A DNA stretch of 64,000 nt from Siderastrea siderea. Taxonomy: Eukaryota; Cnidaria; Anthozoa; Scleractinia; Rhizangiidae. How positions within the stretch are numbered: position 1 is the first letter of the stretch; every line of letters starts with the position of its first letter. The notes below the pieces were generated by a model that was not told the origin of the DNA, made no database searches, and saw only the letters and a program-made list of their open reading frames with translations. Positions 55,793-63,064 of this stretch are shown here, piece after piece. Position numbers and translations under genes: made by a program. The stretch is taken from positions 57,704,665 to 57,768,664 of the forward strand of contig OZ034967.1 in the NCBI GenBank assembly GCA_964030785.1, in the 5' to 3' direction.

Positions 55793-56301
55793 AATTCCTC
55801 AAAGATGTGCCATTGAGCAATCACGATTTGATAAAATGGTGTCGCCATCTCGGAATTCCAATTGACAAAGGTGGTGTTTTATCAAGAGAACAAACTGTTC
55901 CACACAACCACAAAATGGCTTTTTTCATTTACAATCTTGAGCCGTCGTACATGAGTGGAAGTCATTGGGTCGCAACATTTGTAAAGGATGGGAGAATCAA
56001 TTATTTCGACAGTTTTGGGTTGCCACCATTTCAAGAAATTGTGAATCATGCAGAGAAAAAGAATCTCACTCTGATTCATCAAAATAACCAGATACAAGAT
56101 TTGGGTACAACCACTTGCGGATATTTTTGTTTATACTTTTTGAATGAGATGAACAAAGGTTCATCGTATTTCAACCTTTTGCAAGTCTTTGATGTCAATG
56201 ATACCATGAAAAATGAGAGATTCATTGAAAGATATTTTGAAAAAATTTCCCACCATATTGTAAATGAAAACGTATTGCGTAAAACAAAGAAAAGAAACTG
56301 A
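55687..56301 (+). CDS. Adenain-like cysteine protease (204 aa as drawn)
   Basis: A C5/Ulp1-fold maturation protease with His93 in GSHWVA, Asp108 in YFDSFG, a Gln in HQNNQIQD (135 or 137) and Cys144 in TTCGYFCLYFL. The recognisable domain begins at LSNHDLIKWC (about residue 43). Between the ATG at 55687, which is inside the upstream gene, and the domain there is no other ATG, so the start is either this one or a -1 frameshift from the 54986 frame at A_AAA_AAG (55714-55720). It would cut virion precursors at xGG|x or xGx|G sites seen in neighbouring proteins. Confidence 0.85.
   Translation: MGKLWWRKKKKVGGRVAPWEKQSIQRDSTVGVNTLKFLKDVPLSNHDLIKWCRHLGIPIDKGGVLSREQTVPHNHKMAFFIYNLEPSYMSGSHWVATFVKDGRINYFDSFGLPPFQEIVNHAEKKNLTLIHQNNQIQDLGTTTCGYFCLYFLNEMNKGSSYFNLLQVFDVNDTMKNERFIERYFEKISHHIVNENVLRKTKKRN
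55708..55720 (+). promoter_or_regulatory. Candidate -1 slippery site (A12-G)
   Basis: Twelve A then G. In the frame of the 54986 gene it reads as A AAA AAG, and the -1 frame is exactly that of the protease. The downstream sequence is G-rich but has only a short obvious stem. Weaker than the two signals further downstream. Confidence 0.4.
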
Positions 56302-56416
56302 GTGCGTTGAACCCTCAGGATATAAATATGCAAAAAACGGTCGACTAATGTTCTTTTGCACATGTGCTGAATGTGGAATAACTAAAACTAGATTCGTGAA
56401 ACAAACGGGAAACTAA
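56264..56416 (+). CDS. Small Cys-rich zinc-ribbon-like protein (50 aa)
   Basis: ATG at 56264 inside the protease gene, in a +1 frame relative to it, ending at TAA 56414-56416. It has Cys5 and Cys14, then FFCTCAECGITKTRFVKQ, a CxxC knuckle close to those of small zinc-ribbon proteins (DUF5679-like) common in Polintons and related viruses. It has no AATAAA-type leader. Its final codons GGA AAC TAA form the zero frame of a canonical slippery heptamer, so a share of ribosomes is predicted to continue into the PLA2-like ORF. Confidence 0.75.
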   Translation: MKTYCVKQRKETECVEPSGYKYAKNGRLMFFCTCAECGITKTRFVKQTGN

Positions 56417-56439
56417 TTAGCCCGTCTGAAGGGGCGGGC
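56407..56439 (+). promoter_or_regulatory. -1 frameshift signal GGGAAAC + stem-loop
   Basis: G GGA AAC at 56407-56413, exactly in the X XXY YYZ phase of the Cys-rich frame. The stop TAA follows at once. A 6-nt spacer (56414-56419) leads to a 7-bp stem (gcccgtc 56420-56426 with ggcgggc 56433-56439, one G-T pair) and a 6-nt loop. The -1 frame is open from here (about 20 codons) into the PLA2-like ATG at 56473 and beyond. Confidence 0.75.
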
Positions 56440-56472
56440 ATTCTGAATACAATAGCATCCACTGGTACTGAT

Positions 56473-57063
56473 ATGTTAATTCACCACGGTATTCCTTGGC
56501 TTGGAAAAAAAGCAGTTGAAATGGGAAGATATTATGGATCAGAAGCCTTGAGAAACCCAAAACTGCAGAAAAAGGCTATTGATTATGCTCTGGAAAGAGC
56601 AACTCCTTTCATTCAAAAAACAGGATCAGAGATGCTTGATCAATTATCCACTAAAATCAGACCAAATAGAAAGTATAAAACCGACAGAAAGGATTTGGGT
56701 GGTGGAAGTTTAGATATACATAAAGCCATTGGAAAACTCCCTAAACCAAAAGGTGGCTGGACTCTTCCAGGACACAAATACACAGGTCCATACAACGATC
56801 TTGAAAATCAGGTGAGATGGGATCCAAAAACGGGAGAGATTCTCGAGATTTTTGACAAACCAACCGGCAGAACTGATGCCGTGTCGATGCAACACGATGT
56901 CGATTATTCGGTTTGCAGAGACGATAAAAAATGCAAAAACAAAGCCGACAGGAAAATGGTCAAAGCTTTGGATTCTGTTCCTTATAATGAGAGACAATGG
57001 GGTCATTGGATTGCGCGAAATATGATCGATACAAAGCAAAAACTTGGTCTTGGTTTAAACTGA
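56473..57063 (+). CDS. PLA2-like virion protein (196 aa from first ATG)
   Basis: Residues about 92-170 hold a phospholipase A2-like core: the calcium loop region GHKYTGPYNDL (100-110) and the catalytic helix SMQHDVDYSVC (138-148, His141-Asp142). Viruses use such domains to breach endosomal membranes, and some Polinton relatives have them. DLGGG|S (74-79) fits a maturation-protease site, which would free the PLA2 domain. The frame extends upstream past the first ATG to the GGGAAAC shift site, so an N-terminal fusion to the Cys-rich protein is likely. It ends L-N-stop on TTTAAAC, the next shift site. Confidence 0.8.
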   Translation: MLIHHGIPWLGKKAVEMGRYYGSEALRNPKLQKKAIDYALERATPFIQKTGSEMLDQLSTKIRPNRKYKTDRKDLGGGSLDIHKAIGKLPKPKGGWTLPGHKYTGPYNDLENQVRWDPKTGEILEIFDKPTGRTDAVSMQHDVDYSVCRDDKKCKNKADRKMVKALDSVPYNERQWGHWIARNMIDTKQKLGLGLN

Positions 57064-57147
57064 AAAGGCCGTCGAGTGAAGAAAACTGGCAAGAAAAATT
57101 AGCTGATGAGCTTCATAAACCGATAAAGCGTAACTTCACTCGACGGC
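57054..57147 (+). promoter_or_regulatory. -1 frameshift signal TTTAAAC + 14-bp stem
   Basis: T TTA AAC at 57054-57060 in the PLA2 frame, then TGA. The 7-nt spacer 57061-57067 precedes gccgtcgagtgaag (57068-57081), which pairs perfectly with 57134-57147 across a 52-nt loop, large enough for a pseudoknot. The -1 frame is the integrase. U UUA AAC is the most efficient eukaryotic slippery heptamer known. Confidence 0.85.
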
Positions 57148-58013
57148 GGGTAATTGTAAACCATATTGACGAGACATGGTGTTCAGATATCGTTGAGATG
57201 CAAAAATTCAGTCGATGGAACGCTGGCTACAGATATCTTCTTATGGTTTTAGATGTATTCTCTAAATATGGTTGGATCATTCCTTTGAAGGATAAAAAAG
57301 GTGAAACCGTTGCTGAAGCATTGAAAACCATTTTAAAAGAAGGCAGAAAACCGGAATATCTTTGGACAGATAAAGGAAAAGAGTATTATAATAAACATGT
57401 TAAGGAACTACTGGATAAGAATAAAATAACCTTGTACTCAACTGAGAATGAGGAAAAGTCGTCAGTTTGTGAAAGATGGAACCGTACAATCAAAACCAAG
57501 ATGTGGAAGCAGTTTACTGTTCAAGGTAATACACAGTATCTTGAAATGTTACCCAAATTAGTGAAACAGTATAACAATACCAAACATTCAAGCATAAAGA
57601 TGACACCTACAGAAGCAAGCAAAAAGAAAAATGAAGGAGTTGTTTACTTTAATCTGTACGGTGATATAGAAACATCAAGACAAAAACCAAAGTTCAAAGT
57701 TGGTGATAAGGTCAGAATATCTAAGTACAAACGTCCTGTCTTTGACAAAGGATACACAGCCAATTGGACAGAAGAAGTTTTCACAGTCGACAAGATACAA
57801 TACACCAATCCGATCACTTACAAACTCAAAGATCTCAGTGGTGAGGAGATATCAGGTTCTTTTTATGAACAGGAGATGCAGAAGGCTGTTCAAGACGTTT
57901 ACCGTATTGAGAAAGTGATTCGACGAGACGCTCGAAAAGGTAAAGCTTTGGTGAAGTGGAGCGGTTACCCAGAAAAATTCAATTCCTGGGTAGATATTAA
58001 TGATCTGATGTAA
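57060..58013 (+). CDS. Chromodomain integrase (retrovirus-like DDE)
   Basis: The coding frame is open from 56997, but that ATG is inside the PLA2 gene, and no Met occurs after 57060 before the first catalytic Asp. It is therefore drawn from the frameshift point. The catalytic core has WCSDIVEM (Asp), LWTDKGKEYYN (Asp) and SSVCERWNRTIK (Glu), i.e. the DDE triad of Polinton c-integrases. This is followed by an SH3-like KFKVGDKVRISKYK and a C-terminal chromodomain (VYRIEKVIRRDARKGKALVKWSGYPEKFNSWV). It inserts the element with a 6-bp staggered cut, matching the duplication seen. Chromodomains can steer insertion to particular chromatin. Confidence 0.9.
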   Translation: MKRPSSEENWQEKLADELHKPIKRNFTRRRVIVNHIDETWCSDIVEMQKFSRWNAGYRYLLMVLDVFSKYGWIIPLKDKKGETVAEALKTILKEGRKPEYLWTDKGKEYYNKHVKELLDKNKITLYSTENEEKSSVCERWNRTIKTKMWKQFTVQGNTQYLEMLPKLVKQYNNTKHSSIKMTPTEASKKKNEGVVYFNLYGDIETSRQKPKFKVGDKVRISKYKRPVFDKGYTANWTEEVFTVDKIQYTNPITYKLKDLSGEEISGSFYEQEMQKAVQDVYRIEKVIRRDARKGKALVKWSGYPEKFNSWVDINDLM

Positions 58014-58057
58014 AAATGAATTTTAAAAATATTTTCTTATTATATAATAAAAATAAA

Positions 58058-58366
58058 ATGACAACATTCATGACTTATCAAGAAATTCGAAAAATGGCTA
58101 TTGAAAAAAAAATCAAAAATCCACAAAAGCTCTCAAAAATAGAGCTGGTAAAAGTGTTAAATCTTGATGAAGGAGTGTTATACAAACCAACAGGGAAGGA
58201 GGTGTTGATTATCAATGTTGACACACAGGTTGTTACAAAATGCAAAAGCATCTATCAGTGTTCAAAAGTGTTGGGTAAAAAATACGGTTCGGTTCATTAT
58301 TACGTAAACTGTGGAAATGAGTTTGTGGATAAGAATGGAAATAAGGTAAGATTATCTTTTGCTTGA
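58058..58366 (+). CDS. Small putative DNA-binding protein (102 aa)
   Basis: The start is placed at the ATG after AATAAAAATAAAATG rather than the in-frame ATG at 58016. The N-terminal half (MTYQEIRKMAIEKKIKNPQKLSKIELVKVLNL) looks like a SAP/Rho-N-type helix pair. The C-terminal half (TKCKSIYQCSKVLGKKYGSVHYYVN) resembles the NUMOD1 helix-turn-helix of homing endonucleases. Role in the element unknown; regulation or replication is a guess. It lies between the integrase and polymerase genes, with an A/T hairpin at its start. Confidence 0.55.
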   Translation: MTTFMTYQEIRKMAIEKKIKNPQKLSKIELVKVLNLDEGVLYKPTGKEVLIINVDTQVVTKCKSIYQCSKVLGKKYGSVHYYVNCGNEFVDKNGNKVRLSFA

Positions 58367-58368
58367 AC

Positions 58369-58400
58369 TTTTTCATTTCGTGAAACGTTGAAATGAAAAA
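58369..58400. promoter_or_regulatory. Hairpin upstream of polymerase gene
   Basis: tttttcatttc (58369-58379) and gaaatgaaaaa (58390-58400) form a perfect 11-bp stem just after the 58366 stop; ACAATAAAATAAA then leads to the polymerase ATG. Confidence 0.55.
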
Positions 58401-58445
58401 AAATAATTTAAAAAAAAATATTGTTATACAATAAAATAAAGAAGA

Positions 58446-61400
58446 ATGGATTCACAAACAGTTCCTCAGTTGAAAGCCTTTGTGAAAAACCTCGGGTTGA
58501 GAGGTTATTCACTCTTGAGAAAAGCGTTCGATACCGCAAAAGATAAGATAACAAATATTTTTAACAAGTCAACACCAACGCCGGCACCAAGACAACCCCC
58601 TAGCTTATTTGGTAAGATTAACGTTCCCATACTCAAACCAACAGTTGTCACAACAACACTCAAAAAGCTACCAAATCTAATTCAAAAAACGACTGAAAAA
58701 GTTATCAATTGGGCAAAGTGGCTGAAAAATGTTGATAATGTGATTGAAGAGCAAAATGAAGAGCAAACCGAAGTGATTGAAGAACAAACTGAACCGACTT
58801 TCACACAGAAAGAACAAGCCATGCGAGGGTTTACAAGATCATATGAAATTGGCCTCACAAACAGACAAGACCCATTAATTCAACTTCAGAACACCCGTTC
58901 AGTGATTAAGAACAATTTATTAAAGGTTCTAAATGAGATGAAAGGTCTCAAATTCAATGAAACGTTGAAAATTACGTTTGAAAAACAGAAAGGAGATGAG
59001 TTGATTGAAAAGGAAGCTTATTTCAATGCAAAGTCACAAACAGTAACAAATGAGACAGAGATCACAAAGTTGTTGCAGATAACACAACAACAGATTATAA
59101 ATATGATTCAGCAATGGATTTCAGAAGGCTCAGGATGGACTATCCAATCTGTTGATGGTCATTTCATCAATGTTGTAAGGTACAGACCACTCAGAGGTTC
59201 TTCATATATTCCATTACCCGAAGAGCTGCGGAACTCAGCTAAAGGGATTATAAACATGAAAAATAATGACAATGAATGTTTTCGTTGGTGTCACATTCGT
59301 CACCTCTTACCGCAGAATAAAGATCCACAGAGAATAAAAAAGTGTGATAAAAAATATGTAGAAAAATTGGATTACTCGGGAATTGAGTTTCCCGTTTCTG
59401 TGAAACAATACAACAAAATAGAGAAACAGAATAATATTCGTGTTAATGTCTTCGGTTATGAGAAACAAAACAGTAACAATGTTGATGTCTTCGGTGATGA
59501 GGAAGGGCAGCGGTTTCCGATTTACGTTTCAAAAGAAAAGTTTGACTCTTGTTTGAATCTGCTCTTAATAACCGAAGGAGAGGTAAAACATTATTGTTTA
59601 TTAAAGGATTTCAATAAATTTATGTACAATCAAACGAAGCACAAGGAAAGAAAGCATTTTTGTATGTACTGTCTTCAATGTTTCAGCTCTGAAAGGGTAT
59701 TAAATAATCATAAAGACAATTGCATTCAAGTGAACGGTACTCAAGCAATTGAAATGCCATCACCGGGATCAACAATTAAATTCACAAATTATCATAGACA
59801 GTTACCGGCACCTTTCGTGATTTATGCTGATTTTGAAGCCATTACCGAGAAAGTTGATGAAAAAGCTCCACAAAAATCCTACACCAAACAATATCAAAAA
59901 CATACGGCTTGTGGATATGGTTATAAAGTTGTTTGCTGTTATGACGATAAATTTTCAAAACCAATCAAAGTCTTCAGAGGAAAAATGGCCATTCACAAGT
60001 TCATGAATGACATGCTGGCTGAAGTTAAATACTGTCAAAAGGTTGAGAGAAAACACTTCACAAAACCTCTCAAAATGACAGATGAGGATAAGGAAAGTTT
60101 CCAAAGAGCTGAAGAATGCCACATCTGCAAGAGACCTTATATCACAGGTGATAAGAAAGTAAGAGATCACTGTCATATCACCGGCAAATATAGAGGCTCA
60201 GCACATGAACATTGTAATCTAAATTTCACATTGACTAATAAGATACCTGTGGTGTTTCACAATCTCAAGGGGTATGACAGTCACTTTATAATGCAAGAGA
60301 TTGGTAATATTGTGAAAAAGAATGCGTATATTGATAAAGCAGGAAATAAACATGAGATGAGCATAAATGTCATTCCCTGTAACATGGAGAAATACATGGC
60401 CTTCATGTTGGGTCGATATCTTGTGTTCATCGACAGCTTTCAATTCATGAGCTCCTCATTGAGTAATTTGGTGAATAATCTTCCTGCTGAAGCGTTCAAA
60501 CACACGGGACAAGTATTTCAAGGTGAAAAATTGAGTTTGATGACAAAGAAAGGTGTCTATCCTTATGACTATATGAATAGTTTTGAAAAGTTCGGGGACA
60601 GCAGGTTGCCGAAGAAAGAAGATTTTTTCAGTATTATGAATAATGAACATATCACAGATGAAGAGTATCAACATGCACAGAATGTTTGGAAAACCTTCAA
60701 CTTGAAGACAATGGGAGAGTATCACGATCTATATCTCAAATCGGATATTTTGTTGTTGACTGATGTTTTTGAAAATTTCCGCAAAACATGTCAACAATAC
60801 TATGGATTGGATCCTGCTCATTATTTCACATCACCCGGTCTGAGTTGGGATGCAATGTTGAAAATGACAAAAACTGAATTGGAGTTGATTAGTGATGTTG
60901 ATATGTTTCAATTCATTGAAAAAGGTATGCGTGGGGGGATCAGTTACATTGCCAATCGATATGGAAAGGCAAACAACAAGTATATGGAAAACTACAATCC
61001 GGAGGAGGCATCAAAATACATCATGTATCTGGATGCAAATAATCTTTATGGTTGGGCAATGAGTCAATATCTTCCAACAGGTGGGTTCAAATGGTTGACT
61101 GGAGAAGAGGTGGATTTATCCAAGTACAATGATGAGTCTGAAAAAGGATTGATATTAGAGGTTGATTTGGAATATCCAGAGGAGTTGCATGATCTCCACA
61201 ACGACTATCCACTGGCCCCTGAAAAAATTAAAGTAACTGAAGATATGTTGTCACCTTATTGCCGAGAAATTGCTGAAGAATTTGGAATAAAGGTTGGACT
61301 GGTTGAAAAGTTGATACCAACGTTGTCAAATAAAGAGAGATATGTTTTGCATTATCGCAACTTGCAACTCTATATGTCTTTGGGGTTGAAACTGACAAAG

Positions 61401-62279
61401 ATTCATAGAGCTCTCGAATTCAATCAGAGTCCATGGTTGAAACCTTACATCGATTTTAACACAAAAAAGAGAGCAAAGGCAAAGAACTCTTTTGAAAAGG
61501 ATTTTTTCAAGTTGATGAACAATTCAGTGTTCGGAAAAACGATGGAAAATTTGAGAAAGCGTCAGGACATTAAACTTGTGACTGATAAAGAAAAACTATC
61601 AAAGTGGGTCAGCAGACCGAGTTTTATAAGCAGTAAAATATTTAATGAGGATTTAGTTGCCATTCATAAAATCAAACCAACTTTAGCATTGAACAGACCG
61701 GCATATGTTGGAATGTGCATCCTAGACTTATCAAAAACATATATGTATGATTTTCATTACAATTACATCAAAAGTAAGTACGGTGACAAAGCTAGGTTGC
61801 TGTTCACAGATACTGACAGTCTAACATATGAAATTGAAGCAGATGATGTTTATCAAGATTTTTGGAAAGACAAACATCTATTCGATAACAGTGATTATCC
61901 AAAGAATAGCCCGTTTTTTGATAACTCAAACAAGAAAGTCATTGGAAAAATCAAGGACGAAGCAGCAGGAATACCAATCGTGGAGTTTGTTGGTTTGAGG
62001 TCAAAAATGTATTCTTACATCAAGGGCAATAAACAGGGTAGTCGCACAGCAAAGGGAATAAAAAAGAATGTGATAAAACAAAAAATACAACACAAGAATT
62101 ACAAAAATACGCTTTTCAACCGAAAACAGATGCGTCACATGATGAGACTAATCAAAAGTGAAAAACATCGAATTGGTAGCTATATGGTGAATAAAACATC
62201 ACTCAGCTGCTTTGATGATAAAAGATATATTCATAAAAATGGTGTGACAAGTTATGCTTACGGTAATAATAGACTTTGA
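58446..62279 (+). CDS. Protein-primed DNA polymerase B (1277 aa)
   Basis: A Pro-rich, charged N-terminal extension (1-130) and a Polinton-type N domain (130-345) precede the enzyme. There is a C2H2-like finger (CMYCLQCFSSERVLNNHKDNC, about 406-426), the exonuclease motif I ADFEA (461), and an HNH/EndoVII-like Cys-His cluster (CHICKRP...DHCHITGKYRG, 558-584). Exo II is HNLKGYD (605) and Exo III is SDILLLTD (about 765). Polymerase motif A is DANNLYGW (about 861), B is NNSVFGKT (about 1024) and C is FTDTDS (about 1119). The ORF is uninterrupted. Its last 68 codons lie inside the right terminal repeat. It would replicate the element using a terminal protein. Confidence 0.95.
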   Translation: MDSQTVPQLKAFVKNLGLRGYSLLRKAFDTAKDKITNIFNKSTPTPAPRQPPSLFGKINVPILKPTVVTTTLKKLPNLIQKTTEKVINWAKWLKNVDNVIEEQNEEQTEVIEEQTEPTFTQKEQAMRGFTRSYEIGLTNRQDPLIQLQNTRSVIKNNLLKVLNEMKGLKFNETLKITFEKQKGDELIEKEAYFNAKSQTVTNETEITKLLQITQQQIINMIQQWISEGSGWTIQSVDGHFINVVRYRPLRGSSYIPLPEELRNSAKGIINMKNNDNECFRWCHIRHLLPQNKDPQRIKKCDKKYVEKLDYSGIEFPVSVKQYNKIEKQNNIRVNVFGYEKQNSNNVDVFGDEEGQRFPIYVSKEKFDSCLNLLLITEGEVKHYCLLKDFNKFMYNQTKHKERKHFCMYCLQCFSSERVLNNHKDNCIQVNGTQAIEMPSPGSTIKFTNYHRQLPAPFVIYADFEAITEKVDEKAPQKSYTKQYQKHTACGYGYKVVCCYDDKFSKPIKVFRGKMAIHKFMNDMLAEVKYCQKVERKHFTKPLKMTDEDKESFQRAEECHICKRPYITGDKKVRDHCHITGKYRGSAHEHCNLNFTLTNKIPVVFHNLKGYDSHFIMQEIGNIVKKNAYIDKAGNKHEMSINVIPCNMEKYMAFMLGRYLVFIDSFQFMSSSLSNLVNNLPAEAFKHTGQVFQGEKLSLMTKKGVYPYDYMNSFEKFGDSRLPKKEDFFSIMNNEHITDEEYQHAQNVWKTFNLKTMGEYHDLYLKSDILLLTDVFENFRKTCQQYYGLDPAHYFTSPGLSWDAMLKMTKTELELISDVDMFQFIEKGMRGGISYIANRYGKANNKYMENYNPEEASKYIMYLDANNLYGWAMSQYLPTGGFKWLTGEEVDLSKYNDESEKGLILEVDLEYPEELHDLHNDYPLAPEKIKVTEDMLSPYCREIAEEFGIKVGLVEKLIPTLSNKERYVLHYRNLQLYMSLGLKLTKIHRALEFNQSPWLKPYIDFNTKKRAKAKNSFEKDFFKLMNNSVFGKTMENLRKRQDIKLVTDKEKLSKWVSRPSFISSKIFNEDLVAIHKIKPTLALNRPAYVGMCILDLSKTYMYDFHYNYIKSKYGDKARLLFTDTDSLTYEIEADDVYQDFWKDKHLFDNSDYPKNSPFFDNSNKKVIGKIKDEAAGIPIVEFVGLRSKMYSYIKGNKQGSRTAKGIKKNVIKQKIQHKNYKNTLFNRKQMRHMMRLIKSEKHRIGSYMVNKTSLSCFDDKRYIHKNGVTSYAYGNNRL

Positions 62280-62537
62280 AAATTTGGTTGGAAAGTTTCC
62301 AGTCAAATTTGAGTAAAATTTTGAAATATTTGACTGGAAACTTTTCAGTCAAATTTAGCAAAAGATTTGACTACTGCGCTCGTATTCTCATCAATATAGC
62401 TTGGAGGAAAATTGACAACTGCGCTCGTACTCCCATTCACAAGTTTTGGGTAAATTTGACTACTGCGCTCGAAAAGTTTTGAGTCAAATTTACCCAAATT
62501 TGATCAATGCGCTCGTACCCCCATCTCATAAACTACT
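62075..62537 (-). repeat. Polinton right terminal inverted repeat (463 bp)
   Basis: Inverted copy of 47841-48303, no differences noticed in the segments compared. Includes the 3' end of the polymerase gene and the four phased TGCGCTCG boxes. It ends aaactact. Confidence 0.95.
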
Positions 62538-62543
62538 TGGGTT
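62538..62543. repeat. Polinton target-site duplication TGGGTT (right)
   Basis: Identical to 47835-47840. Confidence 0.95.
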
Positions 62544-63064
62544 TGAGTCGAACATCGGTTATCGGAATAAAGGGGGAATAGCCTACGTACGCCGAGGGCA
62601 TGTTATTATAAAAAGATTTTCCCAATTTGTTTTTGTTTGCTTCTCGTTTAAAAGGTGTCAACTTTGTATTACATTATCACAGGAAACAAACAATATTGAC
62701 TTTTGACAGTACATGCATCAGGAGTTCTGGACTTCCTGTTGGATCGCACGGCATTGTGGGTAGGCGGGCTCAGAAAAGTGGGCATCGACTTGCAGCGTCG
62801 CCATATTGGATTAAATCGAGTGGCTTTGCTTCAGTGACCTTTCGCGCAAAGAAACCATCCTTTTGAGCCGAATTTATACACGTACAGGAATATAGAAAAC
62901 CAAATCAAAGGTATTTTAAAGGTAAGCTATTGTTTCATTACTTTTTGGCAACGATTTTAGGCTGCAGAGTGTAGTCGATTTGAAATGCTACGAGTATGAT
63001 TTTTGCTTATTTTATACTTTGACTTATGTCGTATTTCTTTTGTTTTAATGTAGATACTTTGTCC
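62544..63064. other. Host flank, possible 5' region of THAP gene
   Basis: No coding sequence. 'aaggtaagc' at about 62919 could be a 5' UTR splice donor and 'tttaatgtag' before 63054 an acceptor. Confidence 0.3.

Larger units (their letters stand above)
47841..62537. mobile_element. Complete Polinton/Maverick element
   Basis: 14,697 bp bounded by 463-bp inverted repeats that begin AG and end CT, as is typical, with a perfect 6-bp target duplication. It carries the whole core set: protein-primed polymerase B, retrovirus-like integrase, adenain-like protease, FtsK/HerA-type packaging ATPase, double-jelly-roll major and penton-like minor capsid proteins, plus accessory virion proteins. None of the core ORFs is interrupted, and the terminal repeats appear identical throughout the parts compared. 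Two genes at the left run leftward and the rest run rightward from a divergent promoter near 50880-50970. Such elements are thought to be able to form virions; intactness here implies recent activity. Confidence 0.95.
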
